Shown: positions 1 through 8,895 of the stretch, one piece after another
Layout of the letters: each line of letters opens with the position of its first letter
Numbering within the stretch: position 1 is the first letter of the stretch
Assembly (NCBI RefSeq): GCF_013623835.1
Contig: NZ_JABKDE010000002.1
Location: 1-64,000, forward strand
From: Brevibacterium oceani
GTDB lineage: Bacteria > Actinomycetota > Actinomycetes > Actinomycetales > Brevibacteriaceae
Reading direction: 5' to 3'
Length of the DNA: 64,000 nucleotides
Notes under the pieces: generated by a model
Told to the model about the DNA's origin: nothing
What the model saw: the letters and a program-made list of their open reading frames with translations, nothing else
Database searches by the model: none
Made by a program: the position numbers and the translations under genes

Positions 1-117
1 CGGTGGTGATAGTGGTGGGGAAACGCCCGGTTAACCGTTCCGATCCCGGTAGCTAAGCCCATTCGCGCTGATGGTACTGCAACTTGGTGGTTGTGGGAGA
101 GTAGGTGACTGCCGCAA
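1..117 (+). rRNA. rrf: 5S ribosomal RNA, 5' end cut by window edge
   Basis: The sequence carries the conserved actinobacterial 5S blocks: GGGGAAACGCCCGGTTA near 18-34, GTAGCTAAGCCC near 49-60, GATGGTACTGCAAC near 69-82 and GGGAGAGTAGGTG near 95-107. The terminal ACTGCCGC pairs with CGGTGGT at the very start to form helix I, so only a few 5' bases are missing. An rRNA operon therefore lies to the left. The exact 3' end (about 115-117) is estimated from helix I. Confidence 0.93.
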
Positions 118-130
118 TATTCTTTGCAGG

Positions 131-180
131 AAAGGGGCTCCATCCTGACTGGTGAAAACCGGTTCGGATGGAGCCCCTTT
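131..180 (+). terminator. rRNA operon terminator
   Basis: A 15-base arm AAAGGGGCTCCATCC at 131-145 pairs with GGATGGAGCCCCTTT at 166-180, with a 20-nt loop. It starts 14 nt after the 5S end and finishes in a short T run, as expected of an intrinsic terminator. Confidence 0.85.
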
Positions 181-202
181 CTGATATTCACGAACGGAAA
201 CC

Positions 203-592
203 ATGACAACTATTGAGACCCTGCAGAACGAACTCGCACAGCACGGCCGTGTAGAGATCCGCTTCGGACGGACCAAACAGTTCCTCCGCTCTGCCGGCAC
301 GGCACTGCGACTGCGTCGATCCGAATCGGCAGGCCCGCAGGTCATCATCAGTGACCACGGACTCTGGGCCGATACTCACGATTTCCCCGACACGGTCGTC
401 CCATGGGCTCGCATCCTCGAAGTTCACCTCACCAAAGTCAACGTGAGTTCCTACATCGACGTGAGCATCCGCAGCGCCGACAGCCCCGGTCGCCGGCGGA
501 CGCTGCGGCTGCCTCACATGCTCACCGTCGATCCCGAGGCCCTTGCCAAATGGATCGTCATGGAATCGATGGTGCGAGGCGATCCCATCTGA
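203..592 (+). CDS. hypothetical protein, 129 aa, downstream of rRNA operon
   Basis: I do not recognise this family. The protein is soluble, with no signal peptide or membrane segment. Residues about 15-105 alternate short hydrophobic strands with charged turns (VEIRFG, QVIISDHGLWA, ILEVHL, YIDVSIRSA, RTLRLPHML), which suggests a small beta-rich domain. ATG 203 lies 22 nt after the rRNA terminator and has only a weak purine stretch (GGAAA) in front. It is followed by the BCCT transporter gene 64 nt downstream on the same strand, so the two may share a transcript. Codon use is typical of the neighbours, which supports a real gene. Confidence 0.6.
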   Translation: MTTIETLQNELAQHGRVEIRFGRTKQFLRSAGTALRLRRSESAGPQVIISDHGLWADTHDFPDTVVPWARILEVHLTKVNVSSYIDVSIRSADSPGRRRTLRLPHMLTVDPEALAKWIVMESMVRGDPI

Positions 593-655
593 AGCGTGTG
601 TGGTCGACATGATTTCTGTAGTGTGGGGGCCACATCACTATGGAAGGACCTGACC

Positions 656-2446
656 ATGATCGACAAGCTTCATGATGCGTTGAGGCTTCGCACGAACCCG
701 GCCATCTTCTTTTCCTCGGCCGCAGTGATCATCATCTTCGTCCTCGGCACGATCTTCTTCACCGACCAGCTCGACGCCGGTGTCTCCGTCGCCTCCGACT
801 GGCTGTTGACGAACCTCGGCTGGTTCTACATCCTCGGCGTCACCGTCTTCCTGGGCTTCCTCATCTACATCGCCGCCTCCCGCTACGGACGAGCGAAGCT
901 CGGCCCCGATGACGAACCGCCCGAACACTCCAACGGGGCCTGGTTCGCGATGCTCTTCGCCGCCGGCATCGGCTCGATCCTCATGTTCTGGGGCGTGGCC
1001 GAACCCGTCAGTCACTTCGGCGACCCACCGCGCGCCTCGTTGGGCATCGAAGCGGGCACACCAGCCGCCGCGGTCGATGCCATGAACTTCACCTATTACC
1101 ACTTCACGCTGCACACGTGGACGATCTTCACGCTGCCCGCTCTGTGCTTTGCGTACTTCATCCACAAGCGCAATCTGCCGCCGCGGGTGAGCTCGATCTT
1201 CCAGCCCATCCTCGGCGAGAAGATCCACGGCCCGATCGGCAAGACCATCGACGTCGTCGCCATCATCGGCACCGTCTTCGGCATCGCGGTCTCGATCGGG
1301 CTCGGAACTCTCCAGATCAACGGGGGACTGGCTCAGGTCATCGGGATTCCGGAGAACGCCCTCTGGCAGCTCATCATCATCGGCGTCGTCTGCGGACTCG
1401 CGACGATCTCCGTGTCGCTCGGCCTCGACAAAGGCATCAAGGTCCTGTCGAACCTCAACATCGTCATGGCCGTTCTGCTGCTCATCTTCATCGTCGTGTT
1501 CGGGCCGACCCTATTCATGGCCAAAGGAGTCTTCGAGTCCCTCGGCACCTATATCCAACAGCTGCCGGAACTCGCGCTGTGGAATGACACATTCGCCGAT
1601 ACCGGTTGGCAGAACACGTGGACGGTCTTCTACTGGGCATGGACGATCACCTGGTCGCCCTTCGTCGGCATCTTCATCGCCCGCATCTCCCGCGGACGAA
1701 CCATTCGCCAGTTCGTCATCGGTGTCCTCGCCATCCCCTCGGCATTCTCGGTTCTGTGGTTCGGCATCTTCGGCTATGCGTCCTTCGACATCGAACTCAA
1801 CCAGGGCGGCGGACTCGTCGATCGGGTCGTCGATCAGGGAGACATCCCGGGTGCGCTGTTCGCGTTCCTCGACCACTACCCGCTGGCGGCACCGATCTCG
1901 GTCATCGCCATCATCCTCGTGGTCATCTTCTTCGTCACCTCGGTCGACTCGGCTGCGCTGGTCGTCGACACGATGAACAACGGCCACGAAGACTTCAACC
2001 CGCTTCCGCAGCGGATTTTCTGGGCCGCAGCCATCGCCGTGGTCACCGCCGCTCTGCTCGTGTTCTCCGGCTCAGGCGGACTCGAAGCTCTGCAGTCGAC
2101 GATCATCCTCGTCGGTCTGCCGTTCTTCATCATCGCCTACTTCCAGATCTACGCCCTCATGCGTGCCCTGCGCGAGGACGCCGGTGCGCTGCCTCGAGTG
2201 CGTATGCGGCGGTGGAAGAAGGTCCTCCCGCCCGAAGAGGTCGAACGCCGCGACGGCGACGATGACGAATTCAGCCACGAATACGACGGTGACGAAGACG
2301 TCGTCACCAGACCCGAAGCGGTCGAACCCGCGCCGAAGTTCCGCGACCCGTACGTCGAGACGTCTCGTCACAAGGGACGACGAGAAGGGACTCTGGCCAG
2401 TCGGACGGGCAGCCGAACCGCGACCCGGGACGACGATGCCGGATGA
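656..2446 (+). CDS. BCCT-family glycine betaine/choline transporter
   Basis: 596 aa secondary transporter of the betaine/carnitine/choline family, importing compatible solutes with Na+ or H+ across the plasma membrane. About 12 hydrophobic segments are visible from residue 18. Family landmarks are MFWGVAEPVSHFG, the tryptophan-rich WAWTITWSPFVGIFIARISRG segment (TM8 signature, SP-F-G-FIARISRGR) and the TSVDSAALVVDTM motif. The C-terminal ~80 residues form a hydrophilic, highly charged tail, as in osmosensing BetP-like carriers. I chose ATG 656 rather than an in-frame upstream start because GGAAGG lies 9 nt before it and the upstream codons are not BCCT-like. It probably feeds choline or betaine to the codA-betB genes nearby. 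Substrate choice among choline, betaine and ectoine cannot be read from sequence. Confidence 0.93.
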   Translation: MIDKLHDALRLRTNPAIFFSSAAVIIIFVLGTIFFTDQLDAGVSVASDWLLTNLGWFYILGVTVFLGFLIYIAASRYGRAKLGPDDEPPEHSNGAWFAMLFAAGIGSILMFWGVAEPVSHFGDPPRASLGIEAGTPAAAVDAMNFTYYHFTLHTWTIFTLPALCFAYFIHKRNLPPRVSSIFQPILGEKIHGPIGKTIDVVAIIGTVFGIAVSIGLGTLQINGGLAQVIGIPENALWQLIIIGVVCGLATISVSLGLDKGIKVLSNLNIVMAVLLLIFIVVFGPTLFMAKGVFESLGTYIQQLPELALWNDTFADTGWQNTWTVFYWAWTITWSPFVGIFIARISRGRTIRQFVIGVLAIPSAFSVLWFGIFGYASFDIELNQGGGLVDRVVDQGDIPGALFAFLDHYPLAAPISVIAIILVVIFFVTSVDSAALVVDTMNNGHEDFNPLPQRIFWAAAIAVVTAALLVFSGSGGLEALQSTIILVGLPFFIIAYFQIYALMRALREDAGALPRVRMRRWKKVLPPEEVERRDGDDDEFSHEYDGDEDVVTRPEAVEPAPKFRDPYVETSRHKGRREGTLASRTGSRTATRDDDAG

Positions 2447-2467
2447 CGTAAGGAACCGAATATGACG

Positions 2468-2499
2468 CAGGGGCCGGAGCAATCATGCTCCGGCCCCTG
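2468..2499 (+). terminator. intrinsic terminator after BCCT gene
   Basis: A perfect 13-bp stem (CAGGGGCCGGAGC / GCTCCGGCCCCTG) encloses a 6-nt loop, 21 nt after the stop codon. There is no long T run, which is common in high-GC actinobacteria. Confidence 0.8.
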
Positions 2500-2744
2500 T
2501 CGCCTCGGTGCGCGGCCGCACGAGCGTGCTTCGTGACCGGCTGTGCAGCTCTCGGCCGACGAGATCCGTCTGTGAACAACGTCAGCGTTTACCGGCTAAA
2601 CATCGTTCGTTGGGATTCAGCGTTTTCCAGTTTCCCGTTCCTGAATGCTTGTCGAACTCCTCACCGCGTGCAACGATGAAGTTGTCTGCAAGGTCAGATG
2701 CAAATGAATAGCGACTTCCGAATACATACCGAGGGAGAGAACGC

Positions 2745-3326
2745 ATGAACGCATCAACCATCATCTGGATCGTCGTCGCCATCGTCGTCGTCCTGATAGT
2801 CGTAGGAATCATCATTGCCGTCAGCCGGAAGGCCGCAGCGAAGAAGCGCGAACGGCAACGGGAAGAAGCGGCCCAGCTGCGTCAGCAGGCTGCTGAAAAC
2901 GAGCCCGAAGTCCGTGCCCATGAAGCAGAGGTAGAGAAGCAGCGGGCGGAGGCCAAGATGGCGAAAGCCAACGCCGACGCTCGCGCAGCCGAAGCTGATC
3001 GGCAGGCGGCTGCGGCAGCACAGCTCGACTCCGAAGCAGAGAAGCGTGAACAGGCAGTGCAGGAGGAACGCCTGGCTCACGAACGTCGTCTGGAACGTGC
3101 TGATGATCTCGATCCGGACTCTGGACCGCAGCAGGCCCCGGGCCGCGAGAGTGACCAGCGAGCTGAGGGCAACGCGGCTGCGAATGCCGATCGTCCTGTC
3201 CCCGGGCCCGAACGCGGTGCTGCCGATGATGGTCGCTACGTGTCCGAACAGGACATCGATGCGGAGTCACTGCGGCGGGGTGACGTCCGTCCTCCCGACA
3301 GCGACGGTTCCGAGCCGAAACACTGA
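2745..3326 (+). CDS. membrane-anchored coiled-coil protein, unknown function
   Basis: 193 aa. One transmembrane helix occupies residues about 5-27 (IIWIVVAIVVVLIVVGIIIA), followed by a basic stop-transfer KAAAKKRER. Residues about 35-125 form a long Ala/Glu/Gln/Arg-rich predicted coiled coil. The last 70 residues are acidic, proline-containing and probably disordered. A strong GAGGGAGAG ribosome site precedes ATG 2745. The layout resembles small actinobacterial membrane-anchored coiled-coil proteins that are sometimes general-stress genes, but no enzymatic motif is visible. It stands alone between two terminators, so it is probably monocistronic. Confidence 0.75.
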   Translation: MNASTIIWIVVAIVVVLIVVGIIIAVSRKAAAKKRERQREEAAQLRQQAAENEPEVRAHEAEVEKQRAEAKMAKANADARAAEADRQAAAAAQLDSEAEKREQAVQEERLAHERRLERADDLDPDSGPQQAPGRESDQRAEGNAAANADRPVPGPERGAADDGRYVSEQDIDAESLRRGDVRPPDSDGSEPKH

Positions 3327-3394
3327 CCGCCGCTGACACTCTGAACCGGGGTGTCGTCCTCAGCTGAATCCGGCTGGGGACGACGACTTCGAAC

Positions 3395-3439
3395 ACGACG
3401 AAGGGGCCACTGCAATACGCAGCGGGGCCCCTTCGTCGT
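3395..3439. terminator. bidirectional terminator between convergent genes
   Basis: A perfect 14-bp inverted repeat (ACGACGAAGGGGCC / GGCCCCTTCGTCGT) with a 17-nt loop lies between the plus-strand gene ending at 3326 and the minus-strand gene ending at 3505. AA/TT ends on both arms allow function in both directions. Confidence 0.8.
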
Positions 3440-3504
3440 GATCAGCTCAGCTTCGTCATGACCGGCTCAGCCACCTCGGCGGGGGAGAACCGATCATCGA
3501 TCGG

Positions 3505-5067
3505 TCACTGACCGGACTTGATCATCTCCGCGCACTTCTCGCCCATCATCATCACGGTGATGTTCGGGTTGACGGTGGTGATCTCCGGCATCGCTGAGGC
3601 ATCGACGACGCGCAGACGGTTCACGCCCTTGACCCGCAGCTGCGGATCCAGCGGCGACATCTCGTCATCGGGGGCACCCATCCGCGTCGTACCGACCGGG
3701 TGGTAGACGGTGTTGTGGGTGCGGCTGATGTAATCGGCGATCTGCTCGTCGGTCTGCACATCCTTGCCCGGGAACAGCTCCTCGCCGGCCCACTCGGACA
3801 TGGCGTCCTGCGACACGATCTCACGCGCCTTCTTGATGCCGGCGACCATGACGCGCATGTCGTGACCCTCGGGATCGGTGAAATAGCGGGGATCGACCTT
3901 CGGCTTGTCCCGGAAGTCCTTCGACCGCAGACGCACCGTGCCGCGCGACTTCGCATGCGTGACATTCGGGGTCAGGCAGAACGTGTTCTCCGCAGTCGGG
4001 TATCCCTGACGCAGAGTGTGCATGTCGAAGGGCACCGAACCGTAGTGGAACATCAGATCCGGACGATCGAGACCTTCCTCGGTGGGGGAGAAGATGCCGA
4101 TCTCCCACCACTGGGTCGAATCCTCGACCATCGGCTTCTTCGCCTCCCACGAGATGACACCCTCCGGATGGTCACCGAGGTGCTCACCGACTCCCGGCGA
4201 ATCCACACGAGCCTCGATGCCCACCTCGGCGAGGTGGTCCTTCGGGCCGATGCCGGAGAGCATGAGCAGCTGCGGGGTGTTGATCGCGCCGGCGGAGACG
4301 ATGACCTCGCGCTTGGCTTCGATCCGGTTGGTCTTGCCGAAGGCGTTGTTGACCACGTGCACGGCGGTGCAGTTGTCGTTCTCATCGAACTCGAGCTCCT
4401 TGGCTTGAGTGTCGGTGAGGATGGTGAGGTTCTCACGGTCGAGGATCGGGTGCAGGTAGGACACCGAGGACGACGAGCGGGTACCGTCCGCCTTGCGGTT
4501 GACCTGGAAGAAGTTCGCCCCGTTGATGATGGTCTCACCCTCGTTGAACTGCACCCGCGGGATGCCTGCCTGCTCACAGGCGTCGAGGAGGGCGACGCCG
4601 CATGGATCGACCGGCGGCACGTTCATCAGGCTGACCGGACCGTCATGGCCGTGGTGGTCTCCGGGCAGTTCGTTGTTCTCGAGCTTCTTGTACAGGCCGA
4701 AGGTGTCCTTCGATCCCCAGCCGGTCGCGCCGAATTTGTTCTCCCAGTCATCGAGGTCCTCGCGTGGGGCCCAGAAGGCGATGCACGAGTTGTGGGAGGA
4801 ACAGCCGCCGAGCACCTTCGCACGCGCATGACGCATGTACGAGTTGCCGTTCTCCTGCTCTTCGATCGGGTAGTCCCAGTCGAAACCGGATTCGAGGAGT
4901 TCCATCCAGCGGTTGAGGCGCAGGATGACGTCCTCGTCGACATCGGTCGGGCCGGCCTCGAGCAGGCCGACGGTGACCTCAGGGTCCTCGCTCAGGCGCG
5001 CGGCGACCGCGGCTCCGGCGGAGCCGCCGCCCACGACAACGTAGTCAAAGCTGTGAGTGGTCTTCAC
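3505..5067 (-). CDS. codA: choline oxidase (GMC flavoenzyme), glycine betaine synthesis
   Basis: 520 aa GMC oxidoreductase. The N-terminal FAD motif VVVGGGSAGAAVAARLSE (about 10-27) and the segment RHARAKVLGGCSSHNSCIAF are close to A. globiformis choline oxidase from memory. Family residues are all present: His92 (covalent FAD attachment, equivalent of His99), the WWEIGIF Glu, His456 in NTVYHPVGT and Asn500 in TVNPNIT, with the 44-residue His-Asn spacing of the reference enzyme. Choline oxidase turns choline through betaine aldehyde to glycine betaine with O2 as acceptor, producing H2O2 in the cytoplasm. The start is GTG 5067 with AAGGAG 9-10 nt upstream. It lies 47 nt after betB in the same operon. 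An ordinary BetA choline dehydrogenase is the alternative, judged less likely. Confidence 0.88.
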   Translation of the reverse strand: MKTTHSFDYVVVGGGSAGAAVAARLSEDPEVTVGLLEAGPTDVDEDVILRLNRWMELLESGFDWDYPIEEQENGNSYMRHARAKVLGGCSSHNSCIAFWAPREDLDDWENKFGATGWGSKDTFGLYKKLENNELPGDHHGHDGPVSLMNVPPVDPCGVALLDACEQAGIPRVQFNEGETIINGANFFQVNRKADGTRSSSSVSYLHPILDRENLTILTDTQAKELEFDENDNCTAVHVVNNAFGKTNRIEAKREVIVSAGAINTPQLLMLSGIGPKDHLAEVGIEARVDSPGVGEHLGDHPEGVISWEAKKPMVEDSTQWWEIGIFSPTEEGLDRPDLMFHYGSVPFDMHTLRQGYPTAENTFCLTPNVTHAKSRGTVRLRSKDFRDKPKVDPRYFTDPEGHDMRVMVAGIKKAREIVSQDAMSEWAGEELFPGKDVQTDEQIADYISRTHNTVYHPVGTTRMGAPDDEMSPLDPQLRVKGVNRLRVVDASAMPEITTVNPNITVMMMGEKCAEMIKSGQ

Positions 5068-5114
5068 TATCTGATCTCCTTAGTTCTCGATGTGCGTGTT
5101 CCGGGGTTCCGGGC

Positions 5115-6593
5115 TCACTTGGTGTGGTCGGGGAACCATCCGGTGACGGCGGGTTCGAGGTTGTGGTAGATGTGCTTGGCTTCCTGGTATTCGGCCAGGC
5201 CCGTGGGGCCGAGTTCGCGACCGAAACCGGACTGCTTGTAGCCGCCCCATTCCGCCTGCGGCAGGTAGGGGTGGAAGTCGTTGATCCAGATCGTGCCGTG
5301 GCGCAGGCGCTGGGCGACCAGCTGGGTCTTGCCGGCGTCTTGGCTCCACACGGCACCGGCGAGTCCGTAGTAGGTGTCGTTGGCGATCTCGACCGCCTCG
5401 TCGACGGTGGAGAACGTCTCGACGGTGACGACGGGACCGAATGCTTCGTCGGAGACGACGGACATGCCGCGCTTGACCTGATCGAGCACGGTCGGCAGAT
5501 AGTAGTAGCCCTTCTCCAGTTCACCCTCGCCGAACTTTCCGCCGCAGCGCAGGCGGGCGCCTTCGGCGACACCCTTCTCGACGTAGGCAGCGACCTTCTC
5601 ACGGTGAGCCTTCGAGATCAGCGGACCGGACTCGGCGGCCTCATCGAAGGGTCCACCGAGGCGGATCTGCTGGGCACGCTCGACGAGGCGGTCGACGAAC
5701 TCCTCGGCGATGGATTCCTCGACGATGAGTCGGGCACCGGCCGAGCACACCTGGCCGGAGTGGACGAACGCGGCGTTGAGCGCGTTGTCCAGAGCTGCGT
5801 CGAAGTCGGCGTCGGCGAAGACGACGTTGGGGTTCTTCCCCCCCAGCTCGAGAGCGATCTTCTTGATAGTCGCCGCAGCGTTCTTCGCCAGCAGGCGACC
5901 GGTGACCAGACCGCCGGTGAAGGAGACCATGTCGATGTCTTCGTGCGTGGACAGGGGAGCACCCGCGTCGGCGCCCGCACCGAGGATGAGGTTGCCGACA
6001 CCCGCCGGCAGACCGAGCTCCTCGAGGACCTGCATCGTGAGGATCGCGGTGTGCGGGGTGAGCTCGGCCGGCTTGAGGATGAACGTGTTTCCGGCGGCCA
6101 GGGCCGGAGCGATCTTCCACGCGGCCTGCAGCAACGGGTAGTTCCACGGGGTGATGAGTGCGCACACGCCGACGGGCTCGTGCACGATCCGCGAGGCCAC
6201 GGTGTCGGTGCCGGCGTCGACGACGCGACCGGCGTCGTTGGCAGCGAGCTTGCCGAAGTAGTCGAAGCAGTTCGCGATGTCGTCCATGTCGATCTGCGAT
6301 TCGACGAAGCGCTTGCCTGTGTCCAGGGACTCGGCGTTGGCGAATTCGTCCTTGCGCTCACGCAGGGTGGCGGCGAACTTCAGCAGCAGGTCGCCGCGTT
6401 CGCTGGTGGGCACGGATGACCACACGCCGGAGTCGAAGGCGCGGCGGGCGGCCTTGATCGCCAGTTCGGTATCGGCCGGGCTGGCCTCGTCCACCTCGGC
6501 GACTAAGCTGCCGTCGGCCGGATTGCTGATCGTGCGGGTTCCGCCGTTGACAGCAGACACCCACTTTCCGTCGATATAGAGAGTGTTGGGCAC
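5115..6593 (-). CDS. betB: betaine aldehyde dehydrogenase
   Basis: 492 aa NAD(P)-dependent aldehyde dehydrogenase, full length for the superfamily. Visible landmarks are TPWNYPLLQAAWKIAPALAAGN with Asn151, the ELGGKNP segment with general base Glu249, and the nucleophile Cys283 in HSGQVCSAG. EAFGPVV and the C-terminal GYKQSGFGRELG complete the pattern. It oxidises betaine aldehyde to glycine betaine. Pairing with choline oxidase supports this substrate over other aldehydes. The start is GTG 6593, preceded by AAAAGGAGAT. It is the first gene of the betB-codA unit. The enzyme is partly redundant with the second half-reaction of choline oxidase and may clear the toxic aldehyde. Confidence 0.9.
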   Translation of the reverse strand: MPNTLYIDGKWVSAVNGGTRTISNPADGSLVAEVDEASPADTELAIKAARRAFDSGVWSSVPTSERGDLLLKFAATLRERKDEFANAESLDTGKRFVESQIDMDDIANCFDYFGKLAANDAGRVVDAGTDTVASRIVHEPVGVCALITPWNYPLLQAAWKIAPALAAGNTFILKPAELTPHTAILTMQVLEELGLPAGVGNLILGAGADAGAPLSTHEDIDMVSFTGGLVTGRLLAKNAAATIKKIALELGGKNPNVVFADADFDAALDNALNAAFVHSGQVCSAGARLIVEESIAEEFVDRLVERAQQIRLGGPFDEAAESGPLISKAHREKVAAYVEKGVAEGARLRCGGKFGEGELEKGYYYLPTVLDQVKRGMSVVSDEAFGPVVTVETFSTVDEAVEIANDTYYGLAGAVWSQDAGKTQLVAQRLRHGTIWINDFHPYLPQAEWGGYKQSGFGRELGPTGLAEYQEAKHIYHNLEPAVTGWFPDHTK

Positions 6594-7109
6594 GATATCT
6601 CCTTTTCCTAGCTGGCTGATGGCTGGTGAACGATCGGGGATCTACAGGTGCGAGAGCGCCGCTGACCTGGCGCGACAGTGCCGAAACCGACGTTGTCGGG
6701 CACCACGATAGGCGAAGTGAGGGGGCGAATGCGCAATCCGATGACACTGGTCACAGTCGCCGTCGCATGTGAGGTTGGTCGTGGTGGTGAGGCCGGTCGG
6801 ATCGCTGAGGCCGGAGAGCGTGGTTGAGTCGGTCGGTGCTGCGGAGATTCTGCTCGTGGAAGTGCGGAGACATCCGTCATCCGCACGCATCTCTTCCACG
6901 TCAGATTTCATTCATCCCCTGGTGCCTGAGGCGGCGCGTTCTGCCGCTGCCGCCGAACCGATACGAATTCTGTTGGCCTGTCGACTGGATTCGCCTCGAT
7001 TCTAACAGAGGGGCACGGCGGTGACCTGGGCGGCGATTCGCTTGCGGGCGCCCGTGAACGCACCCAGCGACGTGTCCCCGCCCACAGGGCGATGAGGCTG
7101 TGAGTGCAC
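6594..7109. other. intergenic region upstream of betB, no gene recognised
   Basis: About 500 nt separate divergently transcribed betB (minus) and the RGG-repeat gene (plus). Open frames here have biased, non-protein-like composition and I accept none. The segment should contain the betB-codA promoter on the minus strand, but I see no convincing -35/-10 pair and no adjacent BetI-like regulator gene. Confidence 0.5.
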
Positions 7110-7115
7110 TAGAAT
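7110..7115 (+). promoter_or_regulatory. -10 box TAGAAT for the RGG-repeat gene
   Basis: TAGAAT at 7110-7115 is a good actinobacterial sigma-A -10 element. It places the transcript start near 7122, giving a leader of about 30 nt that contains AGGGAG at 7143-7148 before GTG 7153. An in-frame ATG at 7114 overlaps this box and is therefore unlikely to be the start codon. No clear -35 is seen. Confidence 0.5.
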
Positions 7116-7152
7116 GGACCGGAATCATCGAAAAGACTTCATAGGGAGAATC

Positions 7153-8895
7153 GTGGCCCAAGGGGATTCGCGAGACAGCCAGGACAACCGCCGCGCAGAT
7201 GGCGGTCGCCGCTCAGATCGCGACAATAATCGCAACCGCCGACCGGATGACCGGGGCGGCCGCGGGCCACGTCAGTCCGACCGCCGTGACGATCGCCGAG
7301 GCGGCTACCAGGGAAACCGCCGGAACGACGACGACCGTCGGGGCGGCTACCAAGGAAATCGCCGCGACGACGATCGCCGCGGTGGCTACCAGGGGAACCG
7401 CCGGAACGACGATGACCGTCGCGGTGGATACCAGGGCAACCGTCGTGATGATGATCGCCGAGGCGGTTACGGGCAGAACCGCCGCAATGACGATGAGCGT
7501 CGGGGCGGCTACCAAGGAAATCGTCGCGACGACGACCGTCGCGGGGGCTTCAACCGGGATCGTCGCAACGATGATGATCGTCGTGGTGGATACCAGGGCA
7601 ACCGTCGTGACGACGATCGTCGCGGGGGCTACCAAGGGAACCGTCGCAACGACGACGACCGCCGTGGCGGCTACCAGGGCAACCGCGACGACCGCCGAGG
7701 CAACCGCGACGACCGCGGAGGACGCGGTCGCGGGGGATACGGTCGCAACGACAACGATCGCCGCGCATCGCGCAAGACCGACACCGGCGACTATGCACGC
7801 GAACAGCGTGCCCGGCGACCGCGCATCCAGGAACCCGAGATCCCCGAAGACATCACCGGCCGCGAGCTCGACAAGGAGATCTTCGGGCAGCTGCGTTCCC
7901 TCGACAAGGAGAACGCGACGATGGTCGCCAAGCACCTCGTCGCCGCCGGTGGTCTGCTCGACCTCGACCCGGAACGTGCGCACGAGCATGCGAAAGCTGC
8001 GATGGCCCGCGCCGGCCGTGTCGCCGTCGTCCGCGAAGCCCTCGGCATCGCCGCGTACTACGTCGAGCAGTACGACGAAGCCGTGCGCGAGCTGCGCACG
8101 CACCGTCGGATCTCCGGATCGAACGACAACATCGCGCTCATCGCGGACGCCGAACGCGGCCGTGGCAAGCCGGAGAAGGCACTCGAGCTGCTGAAGGCCT
8201 CGGACGAACTCGAGCTCGACAATGACACTCGCACCGAGCTCGTCATCGTCGCGGCCGGCGCGAAGTCCGACCTCGAGGACATCGCCGGAGCCCGCCGACT
8301 CATCGAGGCCGAGGACTTCACGCAGAAGCCCAGCGGCGCACTCGTCCGACTCATGGCCGCCTACGCCGAGGTCCTGCGCATCGACGGCGAACCCGAACTC
8401 GCCGACAAGTACGAAGAGCTCTCCCGTCGCACCGCCAAGGCGACCGGCACCCTCTTCGGCGACGAGGAACCCGACCCGAATGCCGGAGTCCTCATCGAGA
8501 CCGTTGAGGAGATCGAAGACGAGCCGGAAGCCTCGGACGACGAATCCGCAGACAGTGCGAACGCAGAATCCGCCGAGAATGCCGGCGAGTCGACTGATAC
8601 CGAGGCAGCTGTTGTGGCAGCTGACGCAGAAGTGACTGGTGAGCCTGCCGCTGCTGAGGTTGCCGACGCTGAATCCGAGACCGACTCCGTCGCCGAGGCC
8701 GCGGCTGCAGCTCCCGCCGCTTCGAAGACGCACATCTCGGCCAAAGAACTCAAGTCGGTCAAGGTCACCGACGACGAGATCGAAGCCGAACTCGACGAGA
8801 TCCTCGCCGACGCAGAAGCCGACAGCGAAAGCGTCGCCGATGCTGACGCTGACGCTGAGGACGCCTCGACCCCGGAGGCCGACGAAGAGCAGTGA
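7153..8895 (+). CDS. RGG-repeat protein with TPR-like helical core (Rv1691-like position)
   Basis: 580 aa. Residues 1-47 are Arg/Asp/Asn-rich. Residues 48-180 contain ten 13-14 residue units of the type RRGGYQGNRRNDDD, an RGG/RG-rich disordered tract. Residues about 225-430 are helical and TPR-like (for example ALGIAAYYVEQYDEAVRELRT). The C-terminal ~130 residues are very acidic and Ala-rich, ending near a conserved-looking KSVKVTDDEIEAELDEILAD. The position before a HAD phosphatase and tlyA matches Rv1691, a conserved TPR-type protein in mycobacteria. RGG tracts commonly bind RNA, so an RNA-associated or condensate-forming role is inference. GTG 7153 was chosen for its AGGGAG site, and the stop overlaps the next start by 4 nt. 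Confidence 0.8.
   Translation: MAQGDSRDSQDNRRADGGRRSDRDNNRNRRPDDRGGRGPRQSDRRDDRRGGYQGNRRNDDDRRGGYQGNRRDDDRRGGYQGNRRNDDDRRGGYQGNRRDDDRRGGYGQNRRNDDERRGGYQGNRRDDDRRGGFNRDRRNDDDRRGGYQGNRRDDDRRGGYQGNRRNDDDRRGGYQGNRDDRRGNRDDRGGRGRGGYGRNDNDRRASRKTDTGDYAREQRARRPRIQEPEIPEDITGRELDKEIFGQLRSLDKENATMVAKHLVAAGGLLDLDPERAHEHAKAAMARAGRVAVVREALGIAAYYVEQYDEAVRELRTHRRISGSNDNIALIADAERGRGKPEKALELLKASDELELDNDTRTELVIVAAGAKSDLEDIAGARRLIEAEDFTQKPSGALVRLMAAYAEVLRIDGEPELADKYEELSRRTAKATGTLFGDEEPDPNAGVLIETVEEIEDEPEASDDESADSANAESAENAGESTDTEAAVVAADAEVTGEPAAAEVADAESETDSVAEAAAAAPAASKTHISAKELKSVKVTDDEIEAELDEILADAEADSESVADADADAEDASTPEADEEQ
7294..7692 (+). repeat. in-frame tandem repeats encoding RGG units
   Basis: Ten successive 39-42 nt units encode RRGGYQGN plus RR(N)DDD variants. 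Third positions vary between units (for example CGAGGCGGC, CGTCGGGGC, CGCGGTGGC), so the protein repeat has been kept while the DNA drifted. This argues for selection on the peptide rather than very recent slippage. Confidence 0.9.

Noticed and set aside
596..655. Upstream in-frame GTG start for the BCCT transporter
   Set aside because: The 20 extra residues are not BCCT-like and ATG 656 has a GGAAGG site.
6608..6911. Minus-strand short frames upstream of betB as a possible regulator
   Set aside because: Composition is Ser/Pro/Arg-biased with no helix-turn-helix pattern and no ribosome site.
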